A stretch of 64,000 nucleotides of DNA from Enterococcus faecalis 13-SD-W-01 (GCA_000415185.1 KE351686.1:337341-401340), one strand, 5' to 3'. Numbered from the stretch's first letter, positions 49,703-58,504 are shown. Numbers and translations: made by a program. The notes: generated from the sequence alone by a model not told the origin.

Positions 49703-50668
49703 TTAAGCAAATTTCAAAGCCAATGAAGCTGCACCGATAACTCCTGCTTCGTTGCCTAATTGAGCTAATTTGACTTTTGTTGAATTTCTAACTTGAGGGA
49801 AAGTAAATTCCTTGAAGTATTTTTCCACTCGGCTGCGCAAGAATTCACCCGCAGCAGAAACACCGCCGCCTAAAACAACACTTGACGGGTTCAATGTGTT
49901 TCCTAAGTTCGCACAAGCTAATCCCAAGTAGAAGCATACACGGTCTACGACCATCAACGCAAAGTCATCGCCGTCTTCTGCTAATTCAAAGATATCTTTA
50001 CTTGTTACTTCTTCACCGTTGTCCAGCATAGCTTTTAGTTTTGAGTTTCCAGCATATTCTTCTGCTAGATGTCTGCCTAGACGTACGACACCGGTTGCAC
50101 TAGATACTGTTTCTAGACAGCCGCGTTTGCCGCATGTACATTCAAAACCATTTGGATCTACTGTGATGTGACCGACTTCGCCGCCGCTTCCAGCTACGCC
50201 ATGGATCAAGTTTCCAGCAGCAACGATCCCGCCGCCGACACCTGTACCTAAAGTGATGAAGACCACATCTGGTTCGTTTTCGCCAGCACCTTTCCAGCGT
50301 TCGCCTAGCGCTGCGACGTTTGCATCATTATCGATAGCAAATTTGATTCCTGTACCTTTTTCGATTTGTCTTTTCACTGGCTGTACTTCTGTCCAGTTCA
50401 AATTGTAGGCACCGACTACCGTTCCTTTTTCGCTGTCGACACTTCCGGGAGTTCCCATGCCGATACCAATAAAGTCTTCTGCTTTCATATTATATAGATT
50501 CATGCGGTGGTTGATCGATTCAATGATTTCAGGTACGATATGTTTCCCATCTTCCAAAATATTGGTATCGATACTCCATTTTTGCTGAATCTCCCCTTCA
50601 GGAGTCAAGATAGCGAATTTCGCTGTTGTTCCACCTAAATCAATCCCAATAATTTTTTTATCCATCAT
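49703..50668 (-). CDS. glcK: ROK-family glucokinase
   Basis: Glucose kinase of 321 residues that phosphorylates non-PTS glucose, for instance that released from imported maltodextrin. It shows the ATP motif IGIDLGGTTAKFAIL, the sugar-site GxGGEVGHITVD and the ROK zinc motif CTCGKRGCLE. The start ATG 50668 overlaps the yqgQ stop (ATGA); a second ATG at 50665 is also possible. It has the typical position after yqgQ. Confidence 0.95.
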   Translation of the reverse strand: MMDKKIIGIDLGGTTAKFAILTPEGEIQQKWSIDTNILEDGKHIVPEIIESINHRMNLYNMKAEDFIGIGMGTPGSVDSEKGTVVGAYNLNWTEVQPVKRQIEKGTGIKFAIDNDANVAALGERWKGAGENEPDVVFITLGTGVGGGIVAAGNLIHGVAGSGGEVGHITVDPNGFECTCGKRGCLETVSSATGVVRLGRHLAEEYAGNSKLKAMLDNGEEVTSKDIFELAEDGDDFALMVVDRVCFYLGLACANLGNTLNPSSVVLGGGVSAAGEFLRSRVEKYFKEFTFPQVRNSTKVKLAQLGNEAGVIGAASLALKFA

Positions 50669-50877
50669 ATGTTTCCTTTCTTTCGGCTTTCTTCGATTCG
50701 GTGCTCTCTTTTTAAGATACGCCACGCATTCATGTATGTATCATGGTCGATCAAGCGCCCGTCGTAAATATTCTTCAACTCGATCATCATAAGTTCAATG
50801 TCATAAATACGTGCGCCTACATAGATGTAGATGCCAAATTTTTTAAATAGCTGTTGTACATCATACAAGCTTTCCAT
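50665..50877 (-). CDS. yqgQ: YqgQ (DUF910) family protein
   Basis: Small helical protein of 70 residues in the YqgQ family. It begins MESLYDVQQLFKKFGIYIYVG and keeps the conserved RIYDIELMMIELKNIYDGRLI pattern. Structures of the family show a three-helix bundle suggested to bind nucleic acid, but the role is unknown. It is coupled to glcK by a four-base overlap and follows the rhomboid gene by 20 bases. Confidence 0.9.
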   Translation of the reverse strand: MESLYDVQQLFKKFGIYIYVGARIYDIELMMIELKNIYDGRLIDHDTYMNAWRILKREHRIEESRKKGNI

Positions 50878-50897
50878 CTCTAAGCACTTCCTTCATA

Positions 50898-51596
50898 TTA
50901 TACAAGCAAACCATATTTTTTTAAACCCAATAAAAGACAAATTACAGCAATAAAAATAAAAATCAATGCGGAAATGATCCGCTGATGTACCGAATAACGT
51001 TCATTTCGGTTAGCAACGCCCACTATGTTCCCTAATAGTAAACCACCAACGACTCCTCCAATGTGCCCCCAGATATCGATCGTCGAATCAAACAAGCTAA
51101 ATACCAAGCTCAGCCCAATGAACATCAAAAACTGTCTGGCCATCATCGTGATCGAAGGCGTATTGCGGAAATTGAGCGCTAAGGCAAAAATCGCACCAAA
51201 AAGCCCAAATAATGAAGTACTTGCCCCGGCGGATAATACACCAGGCTGGTTCATTGCAAAACTTGCCATATTTCCCATGATCCCGCTAAGCATATAAATC
51301 AAGAAAAATCGCCAATGACCGTACACATTTTCCATCTGCTCGCCCATAAAATAAAGCATCACAGAATTTACGGCAAAGTGCATTAACCCGAAATGGATGA
51401 AAATCGGTGTGATAAACCGCCAATATTCATGATAAAACACGACAAGCGGTCCAAACATCCCGCCTGCAGATTCAATCTGCAGATTCGGCACTAAATAAGC
51501 TAATAAAAAAACAACGGTCTGGATACCTAAGAAAATGTATGTCCAGAGCGGTTTATGCAGCCAGCGTCTCAGCTGCATCTTCTGCTGATAGTTCAT
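50898..51596 (-). CDS. Rhomboid intramembrane serine protease
   Basis: Membrane protease of 232 residues with about six membrane helices, related to B. subtilis YqgP/GluP but without its long C-terminal TPR part. The catalytic Ser126 is in GASTSLFG and the His178 in WGHIGG. The HFAVNS motif near residue 73 is the loop conserved in the family. It cleaves single-pass membrane proteins within the bilayer; targets here are unknown. It lies nine bases after the 5-FCL gene. Confidence 0.93.
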   Translation of the reverse strand: MNYQQKMQLRRWLHKPLWTYIFLGIQTVVFLLAYLVPNLQIESAGGMFGPLVVFYHEYWRFITPIFIHFGLMHFAVNSVMLYFMGEQMENVYGHWRFFLIYMLSGIMGNMASFAMNQPGVLSAGASTSLFGLFGAIFALALNFRNTPSITMMARQFLMFIGLSLVFSLFDSTIDIWGHIGGVVGGLLLGNIVGVANRNERYSVHQRIISALIFIFIAVICLLLGLKKYGLLV

Positions 51597-51605
51597 AGAT
51601 CCCTC

Positions 51606-52148
51606 CTATATCCCATCAATAAATAGTTGCTGGACAGCGATATCGAATACTTCTGGTTCCCATGCTTCGCATAGCTGTTCTTGAAAAACCAAGCTGCACG
51701 TTTTCCCTGGATACCTTTTCAAATAGCGGTCATAATAACCGCCGCCAAAACCGATACGAAATCCCTTTTCGGAATAAATAACTCCAGGAACAATCAGCAG
51801 TTCGATTTCTTCTGGACGAACATGCGTTGTTTCTGGCGGTTCTTTCACACCAAACGCAGAGATTGTGAACTCCGAATCTTTTTCGATCAAGAAGAATTCC
51901 ATCTGCCGCTGCGGCAATGTTTTCGGTGCCGCAACTTTTTTTCCTTCTTCAAAGGCTTTTTCGATGATCGGGTGCGTGTTTAGTTCGAACGGTCCAGACA
52001 ATGTGATGCCAACGACTTCAGCATTTTTCCAGATAGTGCTAGCAAACAATTTTTGATAGATTTGTTCTTCTTTTTGTTTTTTATTTTTCTCAAGAGCTAG
52101 ACTTTTCAAAGAAAGTATACTCTTTTCCCGTAAAATCTCTTTCTCCAA
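51606..52148 (-). CDS. 5-formyltetrahydrofolate cyclo-ligase
   Basis: Enzyme of 180 residues that converts 5-formyl-THF to 5,10-methenyl-THF using ATP. The conserved GFGGGYYDRYL motif (near 131) and the LIVPGVIY strand are present. It is the yqgN-type first gene of the cluster with rhomboid, yqgQ and glcK. An extended -10 (TGTTATAAT, 52214-52222) lies about 66 bases upstream. Confidence 0.93.
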   Translation of the reverse strand: MEKEILREKSILSLKSLALEKNKKQKEEQIYQKLFASTIWKNAEVVGITLSGPFELNTHPIIEKAFEEGKKVAAPKTLPQRQMEFFLIEKDSEFTISAFGVKEPPETTHVRPEEIELLIVPGVIYSEKGFRIGFGGGYYDRYLKRYPGKTCSLVFQEQLCEAWEPEVFDIAVQQLFIDGI

Positions 52149-52213
52149 ACAATCACCTTTCTTCCCCGGTTAGATGTTAGCCGAAAAGCAGTAAAATAGC
52201 AATTGCTTTTCTC

Positions 52214-52222
52214 ATTATAACA
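52214..52222 (-). promoter_or_regulatory. Extended -10 of the 5-FCL/rhomboid/glcK operon
   Basis: Minus-strand TGTTATAAT. A weak -35 TTATTG is 17 bases further upstream. Confidence 0.55.
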
Positions 52223-52223
52223 G

Positions 52224-52251
52224 AACAAAACTGGAACAATAACCTTTCCAG
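52224..52251 (-). terminator. Weak terminator of the siderophore permease operon
   Basis: CTGGAA (52231-52236) pairs with TTCCAG (52246-52251), followed on the minus strand by TTTTGTT. The stem is only six pairs. Confidence 0.45.
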
Positions 52252-52269
52252 CTATTATCCCAGTAATTT

Positions 52270-53271
52270 TTAATGAAAAATATTTTTTTGCCGCGCAAAC
52301 AACAAATATAAAAAGTAAGGCGCTCCGATTAATGCAATCAAGATCCCCGTTGGTATTTCGCCGCTCGGCATAAGCAAGCGAGCACCGATATCCGCAGCAT
52401 TGACGAGCAGCGCGCCAATCAATGCGCTGATAAGACAAGTCCAGCTGTTCTCTTTTTTGACGATCAGTTTGGCAGCGTGAGGCGAAAGCAGCCCGACAAA
52501 CGAAAGACTTCCTGCAACTGCCACACTTCCACAAGCTAATGCGACTGCCACTGCTAATAGTATTTTTTGGCTTCTTGGTACATTGATCCCTAAACTTTGT
52601 GCACGTTCTTGACCAAAAGAAAGTACCGGTATTTTACGATTGTATAAAAACGCAATCGGCAGAAGTACCGCTGCCCAAGGGATTAGCGACCAAACATTTG
52701 ACCAGCTAGAGCCCCAGATCGACCCTGCCAGCCAAGCATTGACGAAACCATAATTTTCTTTAGAGAGTTGGATCGTACACAATAGCGTTAAAGCTGAAAG
52801 ACCTGCATTAACTGCGATGCCTGCTAACAACAAACGATTCATCCCTACTTGTCCGCTATGCTTTCGAGCCGTCAAATAAACAAGAGCAGAAGCCAGGATA
52901 CCGCCCATAAACGCGATAAACGGCAAAAGAAGCGCATTGATATTTTGTGAAAAAAAGCCCAGATACAGCATAACAAAAAATCCAGCCCCTGCATTGATGC
53001 CCAAAATACTTGAATCGGCCAACTCATTTCTTGTCACACCTTGCAGCAGATACCCAGAAACACCCAAACACGCACCAGCAATCAAACTGATCAGCAGACG
53101 AGGCATCCGAAATTCAGAAACAATAAGCTGCTCCACCGGTTTTCCTGCCCCTGTTATCACCTGGATCAATTGATTCCCTGATAAAAAAGGCGTGCCCACC
53201 ATCAAACTCACGACAGCTGTTGCTAGAATCAATGCCGCAAATAACAAAATAATTGGTTTGACAACTTTCAC
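52270..53271 (-). CDS. FecCD-family ferric-siderophore permease (second subunit)
   Basis: Integral membrane permease of 333 residues with about nine to ten helices, BtuC/FecCD family. Conserved NxLADSSILGINAGAG and SFVGLLSPHAAK segments are present. It forms a heterodimer with the product of the preceding gene, which it overlaps by four bases. It is last in the ATPase-permease-permease operon, divergent from the binding-protein gene. The exact siderophore cannot be told from sequence. Confidence 0.92.
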   Translation of the reverse strand: MKVVKPIILLFAALILATAVVSLMVGTPFLSGNQLIQVITGAGKPVEQLIVSEFRMPRLLISLIAGACLGVSGYLLQGVTRNELADSSILGINAGAGFFVMLYLGFFSQNINALLLPFIAFMGGILASALVYLTARKHSGQVGMNRLLLAGIAVNAGLSALTLLCTIQLSKENYGFVNAWLAGSIWGSSWSNVWSLIPWAAVLLPIAFLYNRKIPVLSFGQERAQSLGINVPRSQKILLAVAVALACGSVAVAGSLSFVGLLSPHAAKLIVKKENSWTCLISALIGALLVNAADIGARLLMPSGEIPTGILIALIGAPYFLYLLFARQKNIFH

Positions 53272-54257
53272 AGCTGTTCCCTCCTTACTTGGTTCAATAG
53301 AAACGGTACGCCAATCAATGCAATAACTAGACCAAATGGCGTTTCAAAAGGAGGATTGATCATCCGAGCAATAAAATCTGCTAACATCACTAGACCGCCG
53401 CCGAAAAGAAAAGACGCCGGCAAGACAAAACGATAATCTGTACCAACTGCTCCACGGACGATATGAGGTACCATCAATCCGATAAAAGCCACAGGTCCGA
53501 CCAAAGAAACAGCGATCGCAGCTAAAACGGCCACGATCCCAAAAGCTGCCAAACGTGTACGGTGCGGATGCCCACCTAATGCAAGAGCATGTGCTTCGCT
53601 CAGATTCACTAAAGAAATCTGTTTCCCTAAAGTCATAGACAGCAAGACTGCTGCTGCATAAAATGGAAGGATTAGACGAAGCTGCTGCCAAGTGATATTC
53701 GCTGCCCCGCCAACAAACCAAAACGCAAGATCTTGCTGCAAATTGAAAAGTTGAGCCAACGCTTGGCTTACCGCAGTAAAAAATGAACTGATTGCTACCC
53801 CAGCTAAAACGAGCTGGACAGGATTCAAGCCCACTCTTGAAAAACGCAAAAAACCAAACACCAGCAGCGTAACAAGCAAAGAACCCGCTAGCGAACATAA
53901 AAACACGATAAACGAAGAAGCCGTATGCCAAAAAGAAAAACAAAGCGCCATTGCTAATGAAGCACCAGCATTGATTCCTAGCAATCCAGAATCGGCAAGC
54001 GGATTCTTCGTCACCCCTTGCATCAAAGCGCCGCTCAGTGCAAAACTGCTGCCGACCACGAAAGCTCCTAATACACGCGGCAAACGGATATTACGAATGA
54101 TTTGGTGGCTTTGATTCCCTGACTCAAAGTGAGTAAAGGATTGCCAAAAATCAGACCAGCTGACGGACGCAGCTCCATAGAACAACGCAAGTCCAAAAAG
54201 GAGAAACAATAAACAAATCAATAGAACCAGAAAAGCAGGTTTTGACATTTTTTTCAT
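53268..54257 (-). CDS. FecCD-family ferric-siderophore permease (first subunit)
   Basis: Permease of 329 residues with a FecCD pattern: RLPRVLGAFVVGSSFALSGA, NPLADSGLLGINAGA and GPVAFIGLMVPHIVR. It overlaps the ATPase gene by four bases upstream and the partner permease by four bases downstream, so all three are translationally coupled. Regulation is through the Fur-like box in front of the ATPase gene. Confidence 0.92.
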   Translation of the reverse strand: MKKMSKPAFLVLLICLLFLLFGLALFYGAASVSWSDFWQSFTHFESGNQSHQIIRNIRLPRVLGAFVVGSSFALSGALMQGVTKNPLADSGLLGINAGASLAMALCFSFWHTASSFIVFLCSLAGSLLVTLLVFGFLRFSRVGLNPVQLVLAGVAISSFFTAVSQALAQLFNLQQDLAFWFVGGAANITWQQLRLILPFYAAAVLLSMTLGKQISLVNLSEAHALALGGHPHRTRLAAFGIVAVLAAIAVSLVGPVAFIGLMVPHIVRGAVGTDYRFVLPASFLFGGGLVMLADFIARMINPPFETPFGLVIALIGVPFLLNQVRREQL

Positions 54258-55057
54258 TCTTCTGCCTCCTGTTTCTTCAGCAGATCATACGTCAAAAAAA
54301 TCGGTTTTTCAGATTCAGGCAAAAATGTGATTTGTGCATCGATCTCAAATAATTCTTTCATCCAATGTTTGGTTATCACTTCTTTTGGTGTTCCTTCAAC
54401 AATCAATTCTCCCTCTTTTAGCCCTAACAAATAGTCTGAGAAACGAGAAGCATGATTGATATCATGAATAGACATCAAAATCGTTGTTTGTTTCATTTGG
54501 TTGATTTCAGATAACAAATGCAGGATCTCTAACTGATGAGCCGGGTCTAAAAAAGTAGTTGGTTCATCTAAAATAAGGATATCCGTTTCTTGTGCTAATG
54601 CCATGGCAATCCAAACTCGTTGTGCTTGACCGCCAGATAACGTCGCTAATTCTCTTGAACGGAAAGCTTTTAGTCCTGTTGCTTCTAACGCCCAATCGAC
54701 TGCTGCGATATCTTGCTCATCGATGCCGTGGAAAGGTTTTTGATAGGGATATCTTCCATATGAGACGACCTCTTCTACTGTCATTCCTAAAGGCGACTCG
54801 CTGCTCTGTGCCAGCAATGCGATTTTTTTCGCTAATTCTTTAGGGTGATAAGAAGCAATCGACCGATCATCAACAGATACATGTCCTTTTGTTACTGGAA
54901 GCAAACGGGTAAAACTTTTCAGCAATGTTGATTTCCCGCTGCCGTTTGGACCAATCAGGCTGGTGATCTTGCCTTCTGGTATCTTGACCGACAAATGCTC
55001 TATGATTTTTTTATTTGGATATCCGGCAGCAATACTTTCCGCTTTTAATTTTGTCAT
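54254..55057 (-). CDS. Ferric-siderophore ABC transporter ATPase
   Basis: ATP-binding subunit of 267 residues of the FepC/FhuC type. Walker A is GPNGSGKST, the signature is LSGGQ, Walker B is DILILDEPTT and the switch His is in SIHDINH. Several in-frame ATGs exist; 55057 (MTKLKAES) is preferred because AAAGGA lies eight bases upstream, while 55066 lies within that ribosome-binding region. A Fur box (55075-55089) overlaps the leader. Confidence 0.93.
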   Translation of the reverse strand: MTKLKAESIAAGYPNKKIIEHLSVKIPEGKITSLIGPNGSGKSTLLKSFTRLLPVTKGHVSVDDRSIASYHPKELAKKIALLAQSSESPLGMTVEEVVSYGRYPYQKPFHGIDEQDIAAVDWALEATGLKAFRSRELATLSGGQAQRVWIAMALAQETDILILDEPTTFLDPAHQLEILHLLSEINQMKQTTILMSIHDINHASRFSDYLLGLKEGELIVEGTPKEVITKHWMKELFEIDAQITFLPESEKPIFLTYDLLKKQEAEE

Positions 55058-55074
55058 CTCAACCATCCTTTTAC

Positions 55075-55089
55075 TGAAAATCATTCTCA
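55075..55089. promoter_or_regulatory. Fur box in front of the siderophore ATPase gene
   Basis: TGAAAATCATTCTCA fits the 7-1-7 Fur box TGATAATnATTATCA with two mismatches. Its twin lies 136 bases away in front of the divergent binding-protein gene. Confidence 0.7.
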
Positions 55090-55224
55090 ATTATCGCTTT
55101 GCTTTGTGCTTTCGTCAAGTCTTACTTTGATTTCCATGAGACAAAACTTAAAACGTTCTCTTTTACAAAGATGACTATACAAAAAAGCATTGACACTGCT
55201 TGCTATCTCAGGAATAATGATTAT

Positions 55225-55239
55225 TGAGAATCATTCTCA
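55225..55239. promoter_or_regulatory. Perfect 7-1-7 palindromic Fur box before the siderophore-binding protein gene
   Basis: TGAGAAT-C-ATTCTCA is an exact inverted repeat around one base. It overlaps a second dyad (AATGATTATTGAGAATCATT), so two Fur dimers could bind. It ends 18 bases before the start codon. Confidence 0.8.
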
Positions 55240-55257
55240 ACACACAGGAGGAAAACT

Positions 55258-56184
55258 ATGAAAATCCAAGCAAAATTAGCAGCACTTTTTGGTACACTTT
55301 TCTTGATCACCGCATTAAGCGCCTGCTCTTCATCGAATACAGCAAAAGAAGATCAAAACACACATACGGTAACTGACACATTGGGAAATAAAGTAGAGAT
55401 ACCTGATCATCCTAAACGCATTATCGGCAGCTATCTTGAAGACTATCTTGTTGCTTTAGACGAAAAACCTGTTGCGCAATGGACAGTCGGCAGCGGTTCG
55501 ATCCAGCACTATTTACAAGATAAATTGGAAGGTGTCCCAACGATTTCTTATGACCTTCCTTATGAAAAAGTATTGAGTTTTGAACCAGATTTATTATTGA
55601 TTTCTTCATCTGCTACGGTTGAAGGAGGAAAATATGAACAATACAGCAAGATCGCCCCTACATATGTAGTGAAAAACGGAAATGACGTCACTTGGGAAGA
55701 ACAATTGACAGACATCGGCAAGGCATTAGATAAAGAAGATCAAGCAAAAGAGATTATCAGCGATTACAATTCTTTCGCAAAAGAGACCCGCGAGGAATTA
55801 GCAGATAAAATCGACGGAAAAAGCGCAGCTATCTTATGGGTAACAAATAATTCAGCCTTTATGGTCAGCGAAAACCGTTCAAGCGGCCGTATCGTTTACG
55901 GCGATTTAAAATTTGAGACACCTGCATTAGTCAATGAAATAACACAAAGCGCCACTTCAGACTGGTCCGCTGTTTCATCAGAAAAATTAGCAGAATTAGA
56001 TGCAGACTATATCATTTTAGTCAACAGCGACAAAGATGCAGCCATGTTCAACGAGCCTGTCTGGCAAAATCTAAAAGCAGTCAAGGAAAATCATGTGCTG
56101 GAATTCGGACCAGAATCAAGCTGGTTGTATAACGGACCAATTGCCAGCAAGAAGATGATTGAGGATATCAAGGAGAATTTGTAG
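55258..56184 (+). CDS. Ferric-siderophore-binding lipoprotein
   Basis: Lipoprotein of 308 residues with signal and lipobox ALSAC (Cys23) and a class III periplasmic-binding (TroA/FhuD-like) body of two lobes. The first lobe starts TVTDTLGNKVEIPDHPKRI. It delivers ferric siderophore to the divergent permease pair; similarity is to FeuA/YfiY-type proteins in general appearance. Start ATG 55258 follows ACAGGAGGAAAACT, and the perfect Fur box is immediately upstream. It is monocistronic and followed by repeats. Confidence 0.9.
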   Translation: MKIQAKLAALFGTLFLITALSACSSSNTAKEDQNTHTVTDTLGNKVEIPDHPKRIIGSYLEDYLVALDEKPVAQWTVGSGSIQHYLQDKLEGVPTISYDLPYEKVLSFEPDLLLISSSATVEGGKYEQYSKIAPTYVVKNGNDVTWEEQLTDIGKALDKEDQAKEIISDYNSFAKETREELADKIDGKSAAILWVTNNSAFMVSENRSSGRIVYGDLKFETPALVNEITQSATSDWSAVSSEKLAELDADYIILVNSDKDAAMFNEPVWQNLKAVKENHVLEFGPESSWLYNGPIASKKMIEDIKENL

Positions 56185-56188
56185 CCAA

Positions 56189-56462
56189 AGAGGTTGTGAA
56201 CTCAGCGTCTTGCTTTGAGCAGTAAGGAGAATTTTTCGAAAGTCGCTTCCCAGACTTTTGCGAAAATTTGACTTAGTGCCGAGAAGCAGCTGAGTGAACA
56301 CCGTTTATAGAGAGGTCGTGAAAATGACGCCCTGCTCCAAGAATTAAGAATGATAAATTAGAAATAGTTCTCCATATTTTTAATTTATCAGACTTAATTC
56401 CGCAGGAGCAGTCATTTGAACACCGTTTACTAAGAGGCCGCGAGCAAAGCGTTATAACTTGA
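56189..56462 (+). repeat. Tandem palindromic intergenic repeat units (two full, one partial)
   Basis: Unit 1 (about 56189-56305) runs from AGAGGTTGTGAACTCAGC to GCTGAGTGAACACCGTTTA. Unit 2 (about 56308-56432) runs from GAGGTCGTGAAAATGACG to AGTCATTTGAACACCGTTTA. Unit 3 (about 56433-56462) is a truncated head. In each unit the two ends and the arms are complementary, for example CTGCTCC with GGAGCAG and AATTTATC with GATAAATT, so each unit can fold into one long hairpin. The family is shared with 1-75 and 32490-32811. Confidence 0.8.
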
Positions 56463-56474
56463 GTATTAAAGAAA

Positions 56475-56517
56475 AACACAAAAGAGGATGGCATTTTGTT
56501 CCATCCTCTTTTGTGTT
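56475..56517. terminator. Terminator shared by the folA (minus) and binding-protein (plus) transcripts
   Basis: AACACAAAAGAGGATGG (56475-56491) pairs perfectly over 17 bases with CCATCCTCTTTTGTGTT (56501-56517). Confidence 0.88.
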
Positions 56518-56527
56518 CTTCAAGTTT

Positions 56528-57031
56528 TTATTCGGTTAAAGAAGTCCGAACCCATTTTTGGAAACGATGCGGATACAGATTTTCTTCATCTATTTTTCCT
56601 TCGCGTTCTTCGACTAATTCAAATCCTGAAAAATCGATTTCTCCAATATAAGTATCTCCGGTAAATTCCTCGTCGATCAATGTCCGCCAAATGATTCCTG
56701 TTTGTGGTAATAACGCTCGAAAAATATCCCCGCCGCCCGAAATATAAATATCTTCATCAACGGTTTTGCTGAATGCTAAAAGCTCATCAATGGAATGCAT
56801 GACTTGGGCATTCTCTTTTACTGGCAAGTCTTTTCTCGTTGTTAAAACAATGATTTTTCGGTACGGTTTGCTTAACTCGCCCATCCCTTCATATGTTTTT
56901 CTTCCCATCACCAAGATCCTATTCATGGTATGTTCTCTAAAAAAACGCATATCATCTGGCAATCGCCAAGGCAGCAAGCCGTCTTTGCCGATCAATCCAT
57001 TTTTATCTTGTGCCCACATCGAAATAAACAT
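56528..57031 (-). CDS. folA: Dihydrofolate reductase
   Basis: NADPH-dependent enzyme of 167 residues that makes tetrahydrofolate; the target of trimethoprim. Chromosomal type: MWAQDKNGLIGKDGLLPWRLPDDMRFF with the active-site acidic residue in the PDDM helix, the cofactor motif MGRKTYEG and the ISGGGDIF loop. No thyA gene is beside it, unlike many Firmicutes where thyA-folA are paired. Start follows the ribosome-binding site GGGCGAG. It is terminated by the 17-bp hairpin downstream. Confidence 0.94.
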   Translation of the reverse strand: MFISMWAQDKNGLIGKDGLLPWRLPDDMRFFREHTMNRILVMGRKTYEGMGELSKPYRKIIVLTTRKDLPVKENAQVMHSIDELLAFSKTVDEDIYISGGGDIFRALLPQTGIIWRTLIDEEFTGDTYIGEIDFSGFELVEEREGKIDEENLYPHRFQKWVRTSLTE

Positions 57032-57116
57032 ATCTACTCGCCCTCTCCCACTCTTCTATGTTATGAATACTAACAGTTTTTTTGTATAAAAACCAACAGG
57101 ACTTTCTTTTTTTAAA

Positions 57117-57161
57117 ACAAAAAAAGCCCCAGCCATTTGGAATACCAAAGGTTGGGAGCTT
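57117..57161 (-). terminator. Terminator of rpmG
   Basis: GCCCCAGCC..TTTGG pairs with CCAAA..GGTTGGGAGC, with an A run on the left that is a T tract on the minus strand. Confidence 0.75.
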
Positions 57162-57172
57162 ATGCAGTAAGC

Positions 57173-57322
57173 TTATTTTTTTTCGCGGTGCAAAGTAACT
57201 TTGCGTTCGCGTGGGCAATATTTTTTCTTTTCCAAACGATCAGGGTTGTTACGTTTGTTTTTGCTTGTTAGATAGTTTTGTTCTTTACAAGAAGTACATT
57301 CTAAAGTGATGTTTACGCGCAT
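57173..57322 (-). CDS. rpmG: 50S ribosomal protein L33
   Basis: Ribosomal protein of 49 residues. The first Cys pair is CTSC (Cys9, Cys12) but the second knuckle reads CPRE (Cys36, Glu39), so it keeps three of the four zinc-ribbon Cys. Many Lactobacillales L33 copies look like this, so it may not hold zinc in the classical way. The ATG at 57322 follows GGGGAGGGAAAAA; an open frame of 11 residues upstream is not part of the protein. Other L33 genes probably exist elsewhere on the chromosome. Confidence 0.93.
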   Translation of the reverse strand: MRVNITLECTSCKEQNYLTSKNKRNNPDRLEKKKYCPRERKVTLHREKK

Positions 57323-57550
57323 GTTTTTCCCTCCCCAATTACTAGAATTCTCCAAGATGACTCTCAGACTTCATTATCTTACCATGATTTTTCTGAGAAT
57401 GCTACCCTTTTTGCCGATTTTGTTAAGTATTTTTACTTGACGAAAAAATGGACAACCTGACTCTCCTTTTCCAGCTGAAATACATCAGTTATTCATATTA
57501 TTTTTCTTTTTTTCAGAATGGGCTTACACTTATATTCAGGAGGTGATATC

Positions 57551-58075
57551 GTGCTTGTTGTTGTTGATATGCAAAACCATATACTTGATCCCGAGAGCAA
57601 TCAATTCGTTTCAGGGGCAGAAGAACTTGTACCAAAAATCGCTCAACGGGTCGCAAAAGCACATGAAAAAAATGAATTCGTTCTTTTTACTCAAGATATC
57701 CCAGTCGATTATAAAGATACAGAGGAAGAGAATGAATTTGAATTTCAACTAATCGATGCTCTAGGAATGGACACATCTGATACCCGAATCAAAAAATATT
57801 ACTTTACCATTCCCCCTGAAAAACTGATTCGAATCAAAGAAGAATTTTTTGCGGACAAAAAAGAAGAAAAAAAGATCCAGTTAGCTGGCGTGGAAACAAA
57901 TCTGTGTGTGCTTTCGAATGCTTTAGGCTTGCAAAGCGTATTTCCAGAGGCCGATATCTACATCGACCCAACGCTTGTTGCTGCTAACACAAAACAACAA
58001 GAATCACTTGAACTTTTAAAACACTTCAATATTGAAATCAAGGAGGATGCTGCCAATGCCATGGAACATGAATGA
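57551..58075 (+). CDS. Isochorismatase-family cysteine hydrolase
   Basis: Hydrolase of 174 residues in the isochorismatase-like fold. The catalytic triad is visible as Asp6 (VVVDMQNH), a Lys near 81 and Cys119 in GVETNLCVLS. This group includes nicotinamidases and other amidases, and the reaction here cannot be fixed. A GTG start at 57551 is preferred over ATG 57518 because AGGAGGTGA stands just before it and it begins the conserved strand. It overlaps the DUF2188 gene by 20 bases, so the two are coupled. Confidence 0.85.
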   Translation: MLVVVDMQNHILDPESNQFVSGAEELVPKIAQRVAKAHEKNEFVLFTQDIPVDYKDTEEENEFEFQLIDALGMDTSDTRIKKYYFTIPPEKLIRIKEEFFADKKEEKKIQLAGVETNLCVLSNALGLQSVFPEADIYIDPTLVAANTKQQESLELLKHFNIEIKEDAANAMEHE

Positions 58076-58493
58076 CTACCCTGCTTCAATGAAAAATATG
58101 GATAAATTGACCCGAAAAAAAGCAATTGACATCGCCAATGCCTTATTAGATGAGGACTATCCTGATGACCGCGCTATCCCGATTGCTATGAAGCAAGCGA
58201 AAGAATGGGTAAGCAATGCGTCAGAAGCAGAAAAAAAGAAATTTTCTGAAGAAAAAAATCCTACAAAACATGACAAACATCAAGAAAATCCTCGTGCTGG
58301 AAAATTGATGGATGCAGATGTCGATGTCAAATTCGAAAATGACCACTGGATCGTCATTTCTGAAGGTGCCAAACAAGCAAGTCAGCATTTCGATACAAAA
58401 AAAGAAGCCGTTGAACGAGGAAAAGAAATCGCCGAAAACAAACAATCGACTTTAAAAGTCTACAAAAAAGACGGCACACTTGAAAAATCTTGA
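58056..58493 (+). CDS. DUF2188-domain protein
   Basis: Cytoplasmic protein of 145 residues. The N-terminal part (1-60) carries MPWNMNDYPASMKNMDKLTRKKAIDIANALL, a motif typical of a small stress-associated family. The C-terminal DUF2188 domain (about 85-143) contains HWIVISEGAKQASQHFDTKKEAVERGKEIA, a short beta-beta-alpha module. Function is unknown; such proteins are often in stress or general-response settings. ATG 58056 has AGGAGG nine bases upstream, inside the end of the isochorismatase gene. Confidence 0.82.
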   Translation: MPWNMNDYPASMKNMDKLTRKKAIDIANALLDEDYPDDRAIPIAMKQAKEWVSNASEAEKKKFSEEKNPTKHDKHQENPRAGKLMDADVDVKFENDHWIVISEGAKQASQHFDTKKEAVERGKEIAENKQSTLKVYKKDGTLEKS

Positions 58494-58504
58494 TTGTTTC
58501 ACAC

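Noticed and set aside
56528-57031. Acquired trimethoprim-resistant DHFR
   Set aside because: Length, context and sequence fit the native chromosomal folA, with no mobile-element genes nearby.
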